Position numbers and translations under genes: made by a program | Source of the DNA: Marinobacter aromaticivorans | GTDB taxonomy: Bacteria > Pseudomonadota > Gammaproteobacteria > Pseudomonadales > Oleiphilaceae | Direction: 5' to 3' | Assembly: GCF_002806975.1 (NCBI RefSeq) | Contig: NZ_NIHD01000001.1 | Span: forward strand, 1 to 64,000 | Length of the DNA: 64,000 nucleotides | The notes under the pieces: generated by a model | The model's input: the letters and a program-made list of their open reading frames with translations, nothing else | Told to the model about the DNA's origin: nothing | The model's database searches: none | In this document: piece after piece, positions 28,104 to 39,389 of the stretch | Layout of the letters: every line of letters starts with the position of its first letter | How positions within the stretch are numbered: the first letter of the stretch is position 1

Positions 28104-29597
28104 ATGAGTAAAGAGATCTTGCTGGTGGTTGAATCCGTCTCGAACGAAAAAGGTGTCGAGAAGGAAGTGATTTTCGAAGCAATTGAGCTGGCACTCGCCA
28201 CCGCTGCCAAAAAACGCTACGAAGATGAAGAGGCAGATGTACGCGTCTCAATAGATCGCCGCACCGGAGAGTATGAAACCTTCCGCCGCTGGCTGGTTGT
28301 GGACAACGACGCCGTTCCTGCACTGGGAACCGAGCTGACGCTGCAGGAGGCGGAAGAGATCGACCCAGCCCTCAAGCCCGGTGATATCTACGAAGAGAAG
28401 GCGGAATCCGTGGCTTTCGGTCGTATCGGAGCCCAGGCGGCAAAGCAGATCATTTTCCAGAAAGTTCGCGAAGCCGAACGCAGCAAGATCGTCGACAGTT
28501 ATCGCGATCGTGTGGGTGAACTGGTTTCGGGCACCGTCAAGAAAGTGACCCGCGACAACGTGATCGTTGACCTAGGTAACAACGCCGAAGCGCTTCTGCC
28601 GAGGGAAAACCTGATTCCCCGTGAAACCTTTCGCATGGGCGACCGTGTTCGCTCCCTGCTGTTGGAAATCCGCACGGATCACCGTGGCCCGCAGCTGATT
28701 CTGAGCCGCTCTGCTCCCCAGATGCTGGTTGAGCTGTTCCGCATTGAAGTGCCGGAAATTGCCGAGGAACTGATCGAAATCCGCGGTGCCGCCCGGGATC
28801 CCGGCTCCCGCGCGAAGATCGCCGTCAAAACCAACGATCGCCGTATTGATCCGGTCGGTGCCTGTGTTGGCATGCGCGGGTCTCGTGTTCAGGCGGTTTC
28901 CAATGAGTTGGGCGGCGAACGCGTAGACATAGTGCTGTGGGACGATAACCCTGCGCAGCTGATTATCAACGCTATGGCGCCGGCAGAAGTGGCCTCCATC
29001 GTGATGGATGAAGATCGCCACACCATGGATGTTGCAGTTGCCGAAGACAATCTGGCACAGGCTATTGGTCGTAACGGGCAGAACGTTCGCCTGGCCACCG
29101 AGCTTACAGGCTGGACCCTGAACGTAATGACCGAGGAAGAGGCGGGAGAGCGCCAGGAGCAGGAGTACAATACGCTTGTTGAGCGTTTTACCACCCACCT
29201 TGATGTTGACGAAGAATTTGCTGGTGTACTGATTGATGAGGGCTTTACCTCCATAGAGGAAGTCGCCTATGTGCCCATGGAAGAGATGCTGGCGATTGAA
29301 GGTTTTGATGAAGACACTGTCACCGAGTTGCGACGCCGGGCAAAGGATGTCCTGTTGAATCAGGCTTTGGCCAGCGAAGAAGCCCTTGATGGTGCCGAGC
29401 CCGCAGAAGATCTTCTGGGCATGGATGGAATGGATCGTAGCCTGGCGTTCAAACTCGCCGGCATGGGTGTGCGCACCATGGAAGACCTGGCTGAGCAGTC
29501 GGTTGACGACTTGCTCGATATCGAAGGTATGGATGAAGAGCGTGCAGGACAACTGATTATGGCCGCACGCGCCCCCTGGTTTGAAGACCAGGCTTAA
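28104..29597 (+). CDS. nusA: Transcription termination/antitermination factor NusA
   Basis: A 497-residue RNA polymerase-binding protein that modulates pausing, termination and antitermination. The N-terminal domain is followed by an S1 domain (about 135-200, with [16 protein letters not shown]), two KH domains (about 230-345, with [13 protein letters not shown] and [13 protein letters not shown]) and two C-terminal acidic repeats (about 365-490) of the gamma/betaproteobacterial type. It lies between rimP and infB as usual. Confidence 0.97.
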   Translation: MSKEILLVVESVSNEKGVEKEVIFEAIELALATAAKKRYEDEEADVRVSIDRRTGEYETFRRWLVVDNDAVPALGTELTLQEAEEIDPALKPGDIYEEKAESVAFGRIGAQAAKQIIFQKVREAERSKIVDSYRDRVGELVSGTVKKVTRDNVIVDLGNNAEALLPRENLIPRETFRMGDRVRSLLLEIRTDHRGPQLILSRSAPQMLVELFRIEVPEIAEELIEIRGAARDPGSRAKIAVKTNDRRIDPVGACVGMRGSRVQAVSNELGGERVDIVLWDDNPAQLIINAMAPAEVASIVMDEDRHTMDVAVAEDNLAQAIGRNGQNVRLATELTGWTLNVMTEEEAGERQEQEYNTLVERFTTHLDVDEEFAGVLIDEGFTSIEEVAYVPMEEMLAIEGFDEDTVTELRRRAKDVLLNQALASEEALDGAEPAEDLLGMDGMDRSLAFKLAGMGVRTMEDLAEQSVDDLLDIEGMDEERAGQLIMAARAPWFEDQA

Positions 29598-29614
29598 TTC
29601 GGGAGGAGACCAGT

Positions 29615-32191
29615 ATGGCTGAAGTAACGGTAAAACAACTGGCCGATGATGTAGGCGCTCCCGTGGATCGTTTGCTGAAGCAGATCGTGGAGGCCGGCCT
29701 GAAAGCCCGCTCGGAAAACGATTCTGTGACCAGTGATGAGAAGCAGCAGTTGCTGGCCTATCTGAGAAAGAACCACGGTGAGGCAGGCGCTGAGCCGCGC
29801 AAGATAACCCTGAAGCGGAAAACCACCACCACGCTTAAAGCCGGTAAAGCCAAAACGGTGAATGTGGAAGTGCGTAAACGACGCACCTATGTGAAGCGCG
29901 CGGAACTTCAGCCAGAGCCTGAAGTAACACCGCCAGTGGCGGAAGAACTGCCGGAAGAGCCAAAGAAAGCAGAGCAACCGCACGCCGAAAAAACTGCGGA
30001 TGTGACAGCCCCCAGGGCAGAAACAGCGGCTCCTGCTGATGCGGAGAAAGCGGAAACTCCGGTTGCTGAAGAATCGGTATCTGCCGGGAAGGTTGAGCCG
30101 GCCAAGGCGCCGGAACCCGAACCTGAGTCTGAGCCTGAGCCGGCTCCTGCTCCGGAAGATATGCCGATGCCACCGCCGGAAACTGACGGCAAGGATCGGA
30201 AGCCGAAGAAGAAAAAAGAGAAAGGTCGTGCACGCAGCGACGAATCTGAAGATGGCAAGCCCAAGAAGAAACAGGCGGGCCATCGCGGGCCACGTGGCCG
30301 AGCTGCGGACGAGCCTCTGGTGATCTCGGAAGACGATGAGGACACCACGCTGCGCAAACCACTGCGTGCGAAAAAGAAACCCAAAGAGAAGCGTCATGGC
30401 TTCGAGAGGCCGACCAAACCAATGGTCAGAGAAGTAGAAGTTCCTGAAGTTATAACCGTTGGTGATCTTGCCCAGCGGATGGCCGTCAAATCCGGTGATG
30501 TCATCAAAACCTTGATGGGCATGGGCGTGATGGCAACCATTAATCAGCCGCTGGATCAGGAGACGTCAACCCTGGTCGTTGAAGAGCTGGGCCATAAAGC
30601 CAAGCCAATCAGTGACGACGCCTTTGAGGAGGATGTACTCAGCGAATTCAAAGTGGAAGGCAAGGAAAAGACCAAGCGCGCTCCTGTTGTGAGTGTGATG
30701 GGTCACGTTGACCACGGCAAAACCTCGCTGCTGGACTACATCCGTCGCACCAAGGTTGCATCCGGCGAATCCGGTGGTATTACCCAGCACATTGGCGCCT
30801 ACCACGTGGAAACCGATCACGGCATGATTTCCTTCCTGGATACTCCGGGCCACGCCGCATTTACCGCCATGCGTGCCCGTGGTGCCCAGTGCACGGATAT
30901 CGTTATCCTGGTGGTTGCGTCCGATGACGGCGTTATGCCCCAGACCAAGGAAGCGGTGGAACATGCCCGCTCGGCAGGCGTGCCTATTGTTGTGGCCATC
31001 ACCAAGATGGACAAGGAACAGGCAGACCCGGACCGCGTCAAGAATGAACTAGCAGCCATTGAAGTCATCCCGGAAGAGTGGGGCGGCGACGTGCAGTTCG
31101 TGCCAATCTCGGCTCACACCGGCGAAGGCATCGATGATCTGCTGGAAGCCGTGTTGCTGCAGGCCGAAATACTTGAGTTGCAAGCTTCACCCGATGCACC
31201 CGCCAGCGGTGTTGTGGTTGAATCGAGCCTTGAGCGTGGTCGCGGCTCTGTGGCCACGGTACTGGTGCAAAACGGTACCCTTCGTCAGGGCGAGATGGTT
31301 GTTGCGGGCTCCTTCTTCGGTAAGGTTCGCGCCATGACTGATGAAGCCGGCAAGCAGGTGAAGGAAGCTGGGCCGTCGATCCCGGTTGAAATCCTGGGCC
31401 TCAACGGCACCCCCGATGCAGGGGATGAGTTCTTTGCCGTGGCTGACGAACGCAAAGCCAAGGAACTGGCCGAGTTCCGCCATACCCGTGAGCGTGAACA
31501 GCGCCTGCAGCGTGCGCAAGCCGCCAAGCTCGAGAACCTGTTCGAGAACATGGGCAAAGATGAGGTTAAAACCCTCAACGTTGTCCTCAAAACGGACGTT
31601 CGCGGCTCGCTGGAAGCGATTACCAAGTCGCTGCAGGATTTGGGTAACGAGGAAGTCCAGGTCAAGATTGTGTCCTCTGGTGTAGGTGGTATCGCCGAGA
31701 CCGACGTGAGCCTTGCCATGGCGACCAACGCCGTGATTTTCGGCTTCAACGTGCGTGCGGACACAGCAGCCAAGCGCCTGGTGGAGCAAGAAGGCCTGGA
31801 CCTGCGCTACTACAGCATCATCTATAACCTGCTGGACGATGTGAAGGCAGCGTTAACGGGTATGCTGGCGCCGGAATTCCGTGAGGACATCGTAGGCATC
31901 GCCGATGTTCGCGACGTGTTCCGCTCACCGAAGTTCGGCCAGGTTGCCGGCTGCATGGTGACCGAGGGCACGGTATACCGGAACAAGCCTATCCGCGTAC
32001 TGCGCGACAACGTGGTTATCTTTGAAGGCGAACTGGAATCCCTGCGTCGCTTCAAGGATGACGTGCCTGAGGTCCGTAACGGTATGGAATGTGGTATCGG
32101 CGTTAAAGGCTACGACGTGAAGGTCGGTGACCAGATCGAAGTCTTCGACCGTGTCAGAGTCGAGCGTAAACTCGAATCTACGGGGGCCTGA
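29615..32191 (+). CDS. infB: Translation initiation factor IF-2
   Basis: An 858-residue GTPase that recruits initiator tRNA to the 30S subunit and promotes subunit joining. The N-terminal IF2-N domain is followed by a long charged region (about 65-250, with Pro/Glu and Lys repeats) and a second IF2-N domain (about 275-330). The GTPase motifs are GHVDHGKTS near 365, DTPGHAAF, and TKMD. Domains II-IV complete the protein. RBS GGGAGGAG precedes the ATG. It overlaps rbfA by one base. Confidence 0.98.
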   Translation: MAEVTVKQLADDVGAPVDRLLKQIVEAGLKARSENDSVTSDEKQQLLAYLRKNHGEAGAEPRKITLKRKTTTTLKAGKAKTVNVEVRKRRTYVKRAELQPEPEVTPPVAEELPEEPKKAEQPHAEKTADVTAPRAETAAPADAEKAETPVAEESVSAGKVEPAKAPEPEPESEPEPAPAPEDMPMPPPETDGKDRKPKKKKEKGRARSDESEDGKPKKKQAGHRGPRGRAADEPLVISEDDEDTTLRKPLRAKKKPKEKRHGFERPTKPMVREVEVPEVITVGDLAQRMAVKSGDVIKTLMGMGVMATINQPLDQETSTLVVEELGHKAKPISDDAFEEDVLSEFKVEGKEKTKRAPVVSVMGHVDHGKTSLLDYIRRTKVASGESGGITQHIGAYHVETDHGMISFLDTPGHAAFTAMRARGAQCTDIVILVVASDDGVMPQTKEAVEHARSAGVPIVVAITKMDKEQADPDRVKNELAAIEVIPEEWGGDVQFVPISAHTGEGIDDLLEAVLLQAEILELQASPDAPASGVVVESSLERGRGSVATVLVQNGTLRQGEMVVAGSFFGKVRAMTDEAGKQVKEAGPSIPVEILGLNGTPDAGDEFFAVADERKAKELAEFRHTREREQRLQRAQAAKLENLFENMGKDEVKTLNVVLKTDVRGSLEAITKSLQDLGNEEVQVKIVSSGVGGIAETDVSLAMATNAVIFGFNVRADTAAKRLVEQEGLDLRYYSIIYNLLDDVKAALTGMLAPEFREDIVGIADVRDVFRSPKFGQVAGCMVTEGTVYRNKPIRVLRDNVVIFEGELESLRRFKDDVPEVRNGMECGIGVKGYDVKVGDQIEVFDRVRVERKLESTGA

Positions 32192-32637
32192 TGCCTAGAG
32201 AGTTCAGTCGTATTGATCGCATTGGCGATCAGATGCAGCGTGAGCTTGCTCAACTGATTCAGCGTGAGGTCAAGGATCCGCGTGTTGGCATGGTGACGGT
32301 TAATGCAGTCAAGGTCAGCCGTGACCTTGGCTACGCCGACATCTATGTCTCACTGCTGTCAACCGAGGAACTCGACGCTGAGTCTCCCGAAGTCCGGGAG
32401 TCCATTGCGGTGCTGAACAAGGCATCCGGATTCCTCAGGGGGCAGGTGGGAAGAGCCATGAAGCTGCGGGTGATACCCCAGCTTCGGTTCCACTTTGATG
32501 CGCTTCAGGGCTACAGCCGCAGAATGGACAGACTGATCCGTGAGGCGGTCGGCGATAAGCCCGCCGTCAAGCAGAACGACGAAAACCCGGGCGATAGCCG
32601 GAAGGGCAATCAGGGCGATCCGGAGTCAGAGGCTTGA
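32191..32637 (+). CDS. rbfA: Ribosome-binding factor A
   Basis: A 148-residue 30S maturation factor with a KH-like fold. Motifs include [40 protein letters not shown] and [12 protein letters not shown]. The C-terminal 30 residues are hydrophilic. The gene overlaps infB by one base and truB by four, indicating tight coupling. Confidence 0.96.
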   Translation: MPREFSRIDRIGDQMQRELAQLIQREVKDPRVGMVTVNAVKVSRDLGYADIYVSLLSTEELDAESPEVRESIAVLNKASGFLRGQVGRAMKLRVIPQLRFHFDALQGYSRRMDRLIREAVGDKPAVKQNDENPGDSRKGNQGDPESEA

Positions 32638-33563
32638 GCCGCAGACGCAAGGGCCGTGATGTTAACGGCATTCTGGTTATCGACAAACCCCAGGGTCTGA
32701 CCTCCAATGGCGTACTGCAGCAGGTCAAGCGCCTTTATGGTGCTGCCAAGGCAGGCCACACCGGGGCGCTTGATCCGTTGGCAACCGGTGTGCTTCCCCT
32801 GTGTTTTGGTGAGGCCACCAAGTTCTCGCAGATGATGCTCGACAGCGACAAGGCCTACATAGCCACCGCACGCCTTGGCGAGCGTACTGAAACCGGTGAC
32901 AGTGAGGGTGTCATAGTTGCCGCAAGGCCGGTTCCTGAAGGGCTTACGCCAGAAGTGCTCGAGCCGGTGCTCGATAAATTCCGCGGTGATATTCAGCAAG
33001 TACCCTCCATGTATTCCGCGCTTAAACATAATGGCCGCCCACTCTACGAATACGCTCGCGAGGGGATTGAAATAGAGCGTCCGGCGCGCCCGGTCACCAT
33101 ATACGAGCTCAGGCTTCTGGATGTGCGCGAGAACGAGATGGATATCGCGGTTAAGTGCACCAAGGGTACGTATATTCGCTCACTCGTTGAAGACATTGGC
33201 GAGGTTCTGGGTTGCGGTGCACATGTGATTGCCCTCAGGCGCACTCTGGCTGCCGGGTTTACCCTGGCGGATGTGCACACAGTGCCGGATCTCGAGGCGA
33301 TGCGGGAACGTGGCGAAAGCCTGGACGGCCTGCTGGTAGCGCCGGATGCGGCCCTTTCGATGTTCCCCGGGCACCGTCTGTCGGGCCAGCCATTGGTGTC
33401 GATATTGAATGGGCAACCGGTTAGAATACCGGGTCGTGCTTACGAAGGTTTCGTGCGTATTTATGGCAACGAAGGGTTTGTAGGCCTTGCAGAAGCATTG
33501 CCGGCAGGCGAGGAAACCGAACTGGTGCCCCGTCGGCTGGTCAGTAACAGTGGTAAACGTTAA
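32634..33563 (+). CDS. truB: tRNA pseudouridine(55) synthase
   Basis: A 309-residue enzyme forming pseudouridine 55 in the T loop of tRNAs. The catalytic Asp is residue 47 in [15 protein letters not shown]. The [21 protein letters not shown] motif and a PUA-like C-terminal domain are present. The start is TTG overlapping the rbfA stop (TTGA); no better start is available because [11 protein letters not shown] follows at once. Confidence 0.96.
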   Translation: MSRRRKGRDVNGILVIDKPQGLTSNGVLQQVKRLYGAAKAGHTGALDPLATGVLPLCFGEATKFSQMMLDSDKAYIATARLGERTETGDSEGVIVAARPVPEGLTPEVLEPVLDKFRGDIQQVPSMYSALKHNGRPLYEYAREGIEIERPARPVTIYELRLLDVRENEMDIAVKCTKGTYIRSLVEDIGEVLGCGAHVIALRRTLAAGFTLADVHTVPDLEAMRERGESLDGLLVAPDAALSMFPGHRLSGQPLVSILNGQPVRIPGRAYEGFVRIYGNEGFVGLAEALPAGEETELVPRRLVSNSGKR

Positions 33564-33640
33564 GTAAACCGCTGTGTAGCCGGGCTGTAGAGATGCGCGG
33601 TTCGGCCGGATTTAACAGCATCGCAAACATGAGGTGAGTT

Positions 33641-33910
33641 ATGGCACTTTCTGCCAACGAAAAAGCACAGATCGTTAAAGATTATCAGCAAGCTGATGGT
33701 GATACCGGTTCTCCCGAAGTGCAGGTTGCACTGCTGAGCGCCAACATCAACAAGCTGCAGGATCACTTCAAGGCCAACAAGCAGGATCACCATTCCCGCC
33801 GTGGTCTGATCCGGATGGTAAACCAGCGTCGTAAACTGCTGGACTACCTCCGTCGGAAGAACGCTGACCGTTACCTGGAGCTGATCAAGCGCCTCGGGTT
33901 GCGTCGCTGA
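33641..33910 (+). CDS. rpsO: 30S ribosomal protein S15
   Basis: An 89-residue primary 16S rRNA-binding protein of the 30S platform. The family signature is clear: [17 protein letters not shown], the [23 protein letters not shown] motif and the LIKRLGLRR end. AGGTGAG precedes the ATG. It lies between truB and pnp as in most gammaproteobacteria. Confidence 0.98.
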   Translation: MALSANEKAQIVKDYQQADGDTGSPEVQVALLSANINKLQDHFKANKQDHHSRRGLIRMVNQRRKLLDYLRRKNADRYLELIKRLGLRR

Positions 33911-33962
33911 TCTGGTCTTGCGACCTGGTGGCTGCGCCCGGCGTATAGCGGTCGTGGCCAGC

Positions 33963-34005
33963 AACCGGCGGGCTCCTGAAGCGTTCCGCCGGTTGTGTTT
34001 TTTTT
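33963..34005 (+). terminator. Terminator downstream of rpsO
   Basis: AACCGGCGG (33963-33971) pairs with CCGCCGGTT (33986-33994) and is followed by GTG and T8. It separates rpsO from pnp. Confidence 0.75.
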
Positions 34006-34069
34006 ATCACTGCATTGACTATTTCAGTGAACCTGGGATTGCCTGTCGCATTGGAAAGCCGAAATTGAT

Positions 34070-34146
34070 AGCAGGTTGTTGAAAACCCGGGCGGTACGCA
34101 GTTCAAGCGTGTCCTATGCCTGGCCGGGGTTTTGCAACAGCCTGTT
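34070..34146 (+). promoter_or_regulatory. Long leader stem-loop before pnp (RNase III-type site)
   Basis: The left arm (34070-34092) and right arm (34123-34146) are complementary over about 23 bases with a few mismatches and one bulge, closing a 30-base loop. It ends 70 bases before the pnp start. In E. coli the pnp leader has a comparable double-stranded segment cut by RNase III for PNPase autoregulation; similar function here is inferred. Confidence 0.65.
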
Positions 34147-34215
34147 AGCTTTCAGACGGGACGACTTTCAGGATCACACATCAATCATTCTGAACAGATA
34201 ACGCAGGAGTTCGTT

Positions 34216-36336
34216 GTGGATCTGCAACCGCGTAAAAAATCATTTGAAATGGGTGGCGAAACCGTCACTCTGGAAACGGGCCGTATTGCCCGTCAGGCCA
34301 CCGGTTCCGTGCTGGTCACCATTGGTGATATTTCGGTTCTGGGCACCGTTGTGGGTGCCAAAGAGGCCAAGCCGGGCCAGCCTTTTTTCCCGCTGACCGT
34401 TAACTACTTTGAAAAGACCTATGCCGTGGGCAAAATCCCCGGTGGTTTCTTCAAGCGTGAAGGCCGTCCTTCCGAGAAAGAAACCCTGACATCCCGTCTG
34501 ATCGACCGCCCGATCCGCCCGCTTTTCCCGAACGGCTACATGAACGAAACCCAGGTTATCTGTACGGTCATGTCGTCCAGCAAGAAGCAGGATCCGGATA
34601 TCGCGGCCATGCTGGCGGCTTCCGCTGCTCTGGCAATCTCCGGAATTCCTTTTGACGGCCCCATCGGGGCATGTCGTGTTGGTTACACCAACGAAAGGGG
34701 CTACTTCGTAAACCCTAGCTTTGAAGAACTGGAAAGCTCCCTGCTGGATATGGTGGTCGCGGGTACCGACGAAGCAGTGCTGATGGTTGAATCTGAAGCC
34801 AAGGGCCTGACGGAAGACCAGATGCTCGGCGGTGTTCTTTTCGCCCATCAGGAAATGCAAGTGGCGGTAAATGCCATCAAAGAGTTTGCAGCCGAGAATG
34901 GCAAGCCGCGCTGGGATTGGCAGCCAGATCCGGAAAACACCGAATTGCTGGAGGCGATCAGATCCGAGTTTGCCGGTGCGATCGAAGAGGCTTACGGTAT
35001 TCGCGACAAGATGGCCCGCTACGAGCGTCTGGGTGAAATCAAGGCAGCCGCTGTCGAAAAGCTGGCAGGCGAAGAGGAAGGTCAGCCTTCTGCCGATGAT
35101 GTGAAAAAGTACTTTGGCAAGATCGAGAAGTCGGTTGTTCGCCAGCAGGTTATCGAAGGCAAGCCGCGTATTGACGGTCGTGACAACAAAACCGTACGCC
35201 CGATTGAAATTGAAGTGGGTATTCTGCCGAGTGTTCATGGTTCTGCCCTGTTCACCCGTGGCGAAACCCAGGCGATTGTTACCACTACGCTGGGTACCTC
35301 CCGCGACGTGCAGACCATCGATGCGCTGGAAGGCGAGCGCAAGGATCCGTTCCTGTTCCACTACAACTTCCCTCCGTATTCGGTAGGTGAAGCCGGCCGT
35401 GTGGGCACCCCTGGCCGTCGTGAAGTGGGCCATGGTCGCCTGGCCAAGCGTGGTGTTATGGCGGTTATGCCGACCATGGACGAGTTCCCGTACGCCATCC
35501 GTGCGGTTTCCGAGATCACGGAATCCAATGGCTCCAGCTCCATGGCCTCTGTGTGCGGCTCCAGCCTCGCACTGATGGACGCCGGCGTACCTCTGAAGGC
35601 GCCGGTCGCCGGTATTGCAATGGGCCTGGTCAAGGAAGGCGACAAGTTTGCGGTTCTTACCGACATTCTTGGCGATGAAGATCACCTGGGCGATATGGAC
35701 TTCAAGGTTGCCGGTACCAAAGATGGTGTTACCGCCTTGCAGATGGACATCAAGATCCAGGGTATTACTGACGAGATCATGGAGATTGCTCTGCAACAAG
35801 CATACTCTGCGCGCCAGCACATTCTTGGTGAGATGAACAAGGTGATCTCCGAACCCCGTTCCGAACTTTCGGCACGCGCTCCGAGCATTACTGCGATCAA
35901 GATCAACCCTGAGAAGATCCGCGACGTTATCGGTAAGGGCGGTTCCATGATTCGCTCTATCTGTGATGAAACCGGCGCTTCGATTGATCTGGATGACGAC
36001 GGCAATGTGAAGATCTACGCAGATAACCAGGAAGCGGCCCAGGCGGCGGTTAACCGGGTCAAGGAAATCACGGCGGAGATTGAAGTGGGTGCTATCTACA
36101 AGGGTCGTGTTGAGCGCATTGTAGACTTCGGTGCCTTTGTTAACATCCTGCCCGGCAAGGATGGTCTGGTGCACATTTCCCAGATCTCTGATCGCCGTAT
36201 TGAGAACGTGACGGACGAGCTGAGCGAAGGTCAGGAAGTTCTGGTCAAGGTTCTGGATGTAGACAACCGTGGCCGTGTGAAGCTGTCCATGAAGGAAGTC
36301 AAGGAAGGCGAGCAGCCGACTGACTTTACTGACTGA
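34216..36336 (+). CDS. pnp: Polyribonucleotide nucleotidyltransferase (PNPase)
   Basis: A 706-residue 3'-5' phosphorolytic exoribonuclease and degradosome component. Two RNase PH-like domains contain [24 protein letters not shown] and the second-domain catalytic region ([19 protein letters not shown]). A KH domain ([21 protein letters not shown]) and an S1 domain ([18 protein letters not shown]) follow. The GTG at 34216 is chosen: CAGGAG lies 7 bases upstream and it gives the N-terminus usual for the family. The open frame further upstream falls in the leader stem-loop. Confidence 0.96.
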   Translation: MDLQPRKKSFEMGGETVTLETGRIARQATGSVLVTIGDISVLGTVVGAKEAKPGQPFFPLTVNYFEKTYAVGKIPGGFFKREGRPSEKETLTSRLIDRPIRPLFPNGYMNETQVICTVMSSSKKQDPDIAAMLAASAALAISGIPFDGPIGACRVGYTNERGYFVNPSFEELESSLLDMVVAGTDEAVLMVESEAKGLTEDQMLGGVLFAHQEMQVAVNAIKEFAAENGKPRWDWQPDPENTELLEAIRSEFAGAIEEAYGIRDKMARYERLGEIKAAAVEKLAGEEEGQPSADDVKKYFGKIEKSVVRQQVIEGKPRIDGRDNKTVRPIEIEVGILPSVHGSALFTRGETQAIVTTTLGTSRDVQTIDALEGERKDPFLFHYNFPPYSVGEAGRVGTPGRREVGHGRLAKRGVMAVMPTMDEFPYAIRAVSEITESNGSSSMASVCGSSLALMDAGVPLKAPVAGIAMGLVKEGDKFAVLTDILGDEDHLGDMDFKVAGTKDGVTALQMDIKIQGITDEIMEIALQQAYSARQHILGEMNKVISEPRSELSARAPSITAIKINPEKIRDVIGKGGSMIRSICDETGASIDLDDDGNVKIYADNQEAAQAAVNRVKEITAEIEVGAIYKGRVERIVDFGAFVNILPGKDGLVHISQISDRRIENVTDELSEGQEVLVKVLDVDNRGRVKLSMKEVKEGEQPTDFTD

Positions 36337-36350
36337 TAGTTAGCAGCTAC

Positions 36351-36387
36351 AAAAACCCCGCCTTTCCTCTGGATTGGCGGGGTTTTT
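36351..36387 (+). terminator. Terminator of pnp
   Basis: AAAAACCCCGCC and GGCGGGGTTTTT form a perfect 12-bp stem with a 13-base loop, 15 bases after the pnp stop. Confidence 0.85.
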
Positions 36388-36416
36388 GTTTTCTGGCCTT
36401 TGGATTTAGAGGTGGC

Positions 36417-36521
36417 GTTCGTGGGGTGGGCCTTTTCAAAACACGCTGTGAATACTTCCCTGTACGCTTGGCTCCGCCATCCATGGCTCCGCACAGTTTT
36501 GAAAAGGCCCACCCGACGAAC
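36417..36521. repeat. Palindromic repeat element, copy B
   Basis: Arms of 26 bases (36417-36442 and 36496-36521) are complementary with one mismatch, around a 53-base core similar to copies A and C: CGCT...GCTTGgCTCCG-CCATCCATGG-CTCCGCACA. The second hairpin GCCA-TCCA-TGGC is intact; the first is weaker (TAC-TTCCCT-GTA). The arms share no similarity with those of A or C. It lies 30 bases after the pnp terminator, between convergent genes. Confidence 0.8.
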
Positions 36522-36589
36522 CCTCGTACATCTCGGTGGCTTGCAGGAAAAGAAGGCCAGGAACATTGCGAAAGGCGTCTGGCTGGCCT

Positions 36590-37468
36590 TCAATTTCCCT
36601 CTAAAAATTCCAGTACCGCACTCTTGTAAGCTGGGATGATGAACGTCGCGGCATGGGGTGTGTCCGTCTGCAGGAATCGCTTTGGCTCATCGGCGGCTTC
36701 GTAGAGGTCTCGGCCGTGGTGGAAGGGGATGATGCCGTCGCGGACGCTGTGGATGATCATGACCGGCACAGGGCTGATGCTGGCGATATGGTCCACACCT
36801 TCGTATTCGTTCGGGATGCTCCAGCTCAGGGGTATCTGCAATGGCCAGGTGAGCCAGAAGTTGGCGAGTTTTTCTCTGGCTATGCCCCGGAAGCCGGAGA
36901 AGGTGCCGTCGAGTATGACGCCCTTGAGTTTCGGGGTTTCATTTCGCTGCACCCATTTGCTGGCGAGGTTCAGGCCCAGAGCGCCGCCCAGGCTTTGGCC
37001 CAGGAGGAAGATGGGCGTGTTCTCAACGTCGGGCCGGGTTGCCAGCCAGCGCAGGCCGGTTTCTGCGTCGTGGAGGGTGCCTTCTATGTCCGGGGCGCCG
37101 GTGGACTTGCCATAGCCGCGGTAGTCGATGGTGAAAATGTTGTAGCCCTCGGCAGGCAGCCAGGCGACGTTGAGCAGGTGGCTGCTGATGTTCTGGGCGT
37201 TGCCGTGGAGGAAGTACAGGGTGCCTTGGGCTTCGCCTTTTGCCGGTAGCCACCAGCCGTGGAGCGTTTCACCATCGGCGGTGTCGAGGTAGATGTTTTC
37301 GTACGCCAGGTTGAGGCGGTCCGGTGTAATGTAGGTGGTTTTGTCCGGATAGAAGAACAGGCCGCTACAGCCGCTTTGCAATGCCGCAGCAACTGCAAAA
37401 AGCCCGATCAGGAAGGGTGTTTTCAGCCTGTGTGCGTTCAGAAATAGATGTGAAGTCCGGCTTGCCAT
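36590..37468 (-). CDS. Alpha/beta hydrolase lipoprotein
   Basis: A 292-residue predicted lipoprotein (hydrophobic leader with lipobox LQSGC) carrying an alpha/beta-hydrolase fold. HGNAQN gives the oxyanion region, GQSLGG the nucleophile Ser, and the last His is in TPHAATF; a plausible acid is in SVRDGIIP. It resembles YfhR/BEM46-like peptidases-hydrolases, whose substrate is mostly unknown. The start overlaps the end of the upstream DUF4105 gene by 31 bases, so the two are co-transcribed; a start slightly inside would also keep the leader. Confidence 0.82.
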   Translation of the reverse strand: MASRTSHLFLNAHRLKTPFLIGLFAVAAALQSGCSGLFFYPDKTTYITPDRLNLAYENIYLDTADGETLHGWWLPAKGEAQGTLYFLHGNAQNISSHLLNVAWLPAEGYNIFTIDYRGYGKSTGAPDIEGTLHDAETGLRWLATRPDVENTPIFLLGQSLGGALGLNLASKWVQRNETPKLKGVILDGTFSGFRGIAREKLANFWLTWPLQIPLSWSIPNEYEGVDHIASISPVPVMIIHSVRDGIIPFHHGRDLYEAADEPKRFLQTDTPHAATFIIPAYKSAVLEFLEGN

Positions 37469-39300
37469 GTGCTCTGGTACCTGTCGTAGTGCTCTTCACG
37501 GGTGAATTCGGCAAACAGGCTGAATTCCCGGCCAAAATGCCAGTTGCCTTTGGCGTATAGCTGGTCCTGCCGATGCTGGCTGCTGACGATCCAGGCTTTG
37601 GTTTTGGTACCAGCCACCAGGCTGAAGCTGTCGTTCTGGTGCAGCAGGCCAATGTCGGCACCGGGGGCTGCATCGTAGCCCCGGCGCAGGTCGTCGTCGA
37701 TTTCCAGATCCGCGGTGGCTATGGCGAAGGCCTGGGTGTGTTGGCCCAGGCGCCAGCTTCCCCCTGCGCCACCTTCAAGATAGGGTGTCAGAACCCGTTT
37801 GTTGCCGGTGTCGGTGCGGCGGCCACCAAAGCCTACCTGCCAGGACAAAGGCGAAAAGAACGCGTCCCTGGGACTCAGGGAGCGGATTTCCACACCGGTG
37901 ATCTGCTCCAGCTGCAGTTCATCGTTATCAGTGTAATAGCGCGCATCCAGGCGTAAAAATTGGAGTTGCGCTCCGTTTCGGTAACCGGCGGGTGGGTCGA
38001 GAATATCGTGGTAGGCCGGACGGAAGGTCAGTTGGGTAAATTCGCGGTGGGCGAGCTGCCCCGCACTCAGGCTCACACGAAATGTGTCGTGGCCCTGGTC
38101 GTCGCGAACCTGCGGTTGTGGTGGTTTTTCAATTGGCGCAACGCCATCAATTTTACTGCGCTCCCGTAAAAGGCTGTGAGACAGCGGGGCGGCTATGTTC
38201 CGGGGCCAGCCATCGGCTTCACTCTTGTATCGTACGTAGTCGTAAGTGGCATCAAGCAAATGCGCCCGTTCCCTCTGGGGCAGGGCACGTATTTCTTTGC
38301 TGTCGGGCTCCACATAACCGTTGGCCATGGCGGCTGCAAGTGTCTGCTGGCGTTCGGACAGCGCTGACAGGCTGTAGGCCATGGCGGTGGCTGCCGAAGC
38401 CCGGTAATGCACAGCTTCTACCAGATTCCTGTCAACTACCCAACGCACAGTGTCAGAGGGTATGGCATGGGTGCTGACTTCATCCAGAAGATTTGTGCCG
38501 GGGCGGGCTACGTCGATTAGTGCCAGCAGGCGGTAGGCGCAGTTCTCATCAAAAAAGAAATAATCAAAATTCCGGTCCCGGATTTCCCAGGCGTGAGCCA
38601 GCATGACATCCACTTCCTGCTGGTTCAGGTTGAGTTTATATTCCCACAGGTCCCGATGTTCGATATCGGAGTAGAGGCGAATTTTTTCATAATAGGGCTG
38701 AACGGTTGTGATACCCGGGTATCCGCCAAAAATTCCCCTGTATGCAAACATCAGTTCGCTGTCGTGGGCCGCGGCATCGGCAGCGTATGAGATCGTGTTG
38801 GCCAGTAGCAGGTTGGTTTGCTCGTCTTCTTGCGGCGGGTCCAGTCTCAGGAATGTATGCCCAAACATGGATGACGGGCTGTTGAGATAGGAGGCAGCAA
38901 AAACCAGGGTAACGCTTTCTGTGTTAAGGGTTTCAGACCATTGCTGGTAAGCCGGGCAATTGGCAGGCTCCCGGGCCATGCCCAACCGGGCGCGCAGCCA
39001 GGCATCCCTCGCCGGAAAGCGGCACCGGGCATGATCATCGCCACCACCAGGCTGTTGTATGGCTTGGATTGTCGCCTCCAATTCTGCTTTCGGAGAGGTC
39101 TTGCCCGCGTCGCTCAGGAAAAAATCAGGGTCGTCAGCCTGGCTGGTATACCCGCCAATTCGTCCCGGCTGGTAGTGCACAAGTGTCAGCCAGGCCGGGT
39201 CCAGATGCAGTGGCCTGTCTTCTGCTTGCGTTTGAGCCTGCAGCGGTAAGCTGATTATGAGCCAGAGCACAGCTGGCCCAATGCGACGCATATTGCCCAT
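37438..39300 (-). CDS. DUF4105 (Lnb N-terminal-like) periplasmic/outer-membrane protein
   Basis: A 620-residue protein with a signal peptide (VLWLIISLPLQAQTQA). The central part has the DUF4105 marks: LVFAASYLNSPSSMFGHTFLRLD, GIFGGYPG, RDLWEYKLNL and FDENCAYRLLALIDVARP. The conserved His and Cys suggest a papain-like/NlpC-type fold, but no activity is established here. The C-terminal 220 residues are rich in alternating polar-aromatic strands and the protein ends in Phe (GLHIYF), suggesting an outer-membrane barrel. The start could be MGNM or MRRI. Confidence 0.82.
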   Translation of the reverse strand: MGNMRRIGPAVLWLIISLPLQAQTQAEDRPLHLDPAWLTLVHYQPGRIGGYTSQADDPDFFLSDAGKTSPKAELEATIQAIQQPGGGDDHARCRFPARDAWLRARLGMAREPANCPAYQQWSETLNTESVTLVFAASYLNSPSSMFGHTFLRLDPPQEDEQTNLLLANTISYAADAAAHDSELMFAYRGIFGGYPGITTVQPYYEKIRLYSDIEHRDLWEYKLNLNQQEVDVMLAHAWEIRDRNFDYFFFDENCAYRLLALIDVARPGTNLLDEVSTHAIPSDTVRWVVDRNLVEAVHYRASAATAMAYSLSALSERQQTLAAAMANGYVEPDSKEIRALPQRERAHLLDATYDYVRYKSEADGWPRNIAAPLSHSLLRERSKIDGVAPIEKPPQPQVRDDQGHDTFRVSLSAGQLAHREFTQLTFRPAYHDILDPPAGYRNGAQLQFLRLDARYYTDNDELQLEQITGVEIRSLSPRDAFFSPLSWQVGFGGRRTDTGNKRVLTPYLEGGAGGSWRLGQHTQAFAIATADLEIDDDLRRGYDAAPGADIGLLHQNDSFSLVAGTKTKAWIVSSQHRQDQLYAKGNWHFGREFSLFAEFTREEHYDRYQSTWQAGLHIYF

Positions 39301-39389
39301 GGGTAAATACGGGTTCCGTTTGGATCAGAAAGGGTCGGGCGGGGGAAGCGCGCCATCCTTGGCGCTTTTGCATCCCTGCAGTTCAGCTA

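Noticed and set aside
34240..36174. 644-codon open frame antisense to pnp
   Set aside because: It lies wholly opposite a highly conserved gene, has no ribosome site or recognisable domain, and its composition follows from codon bias on the other strand.
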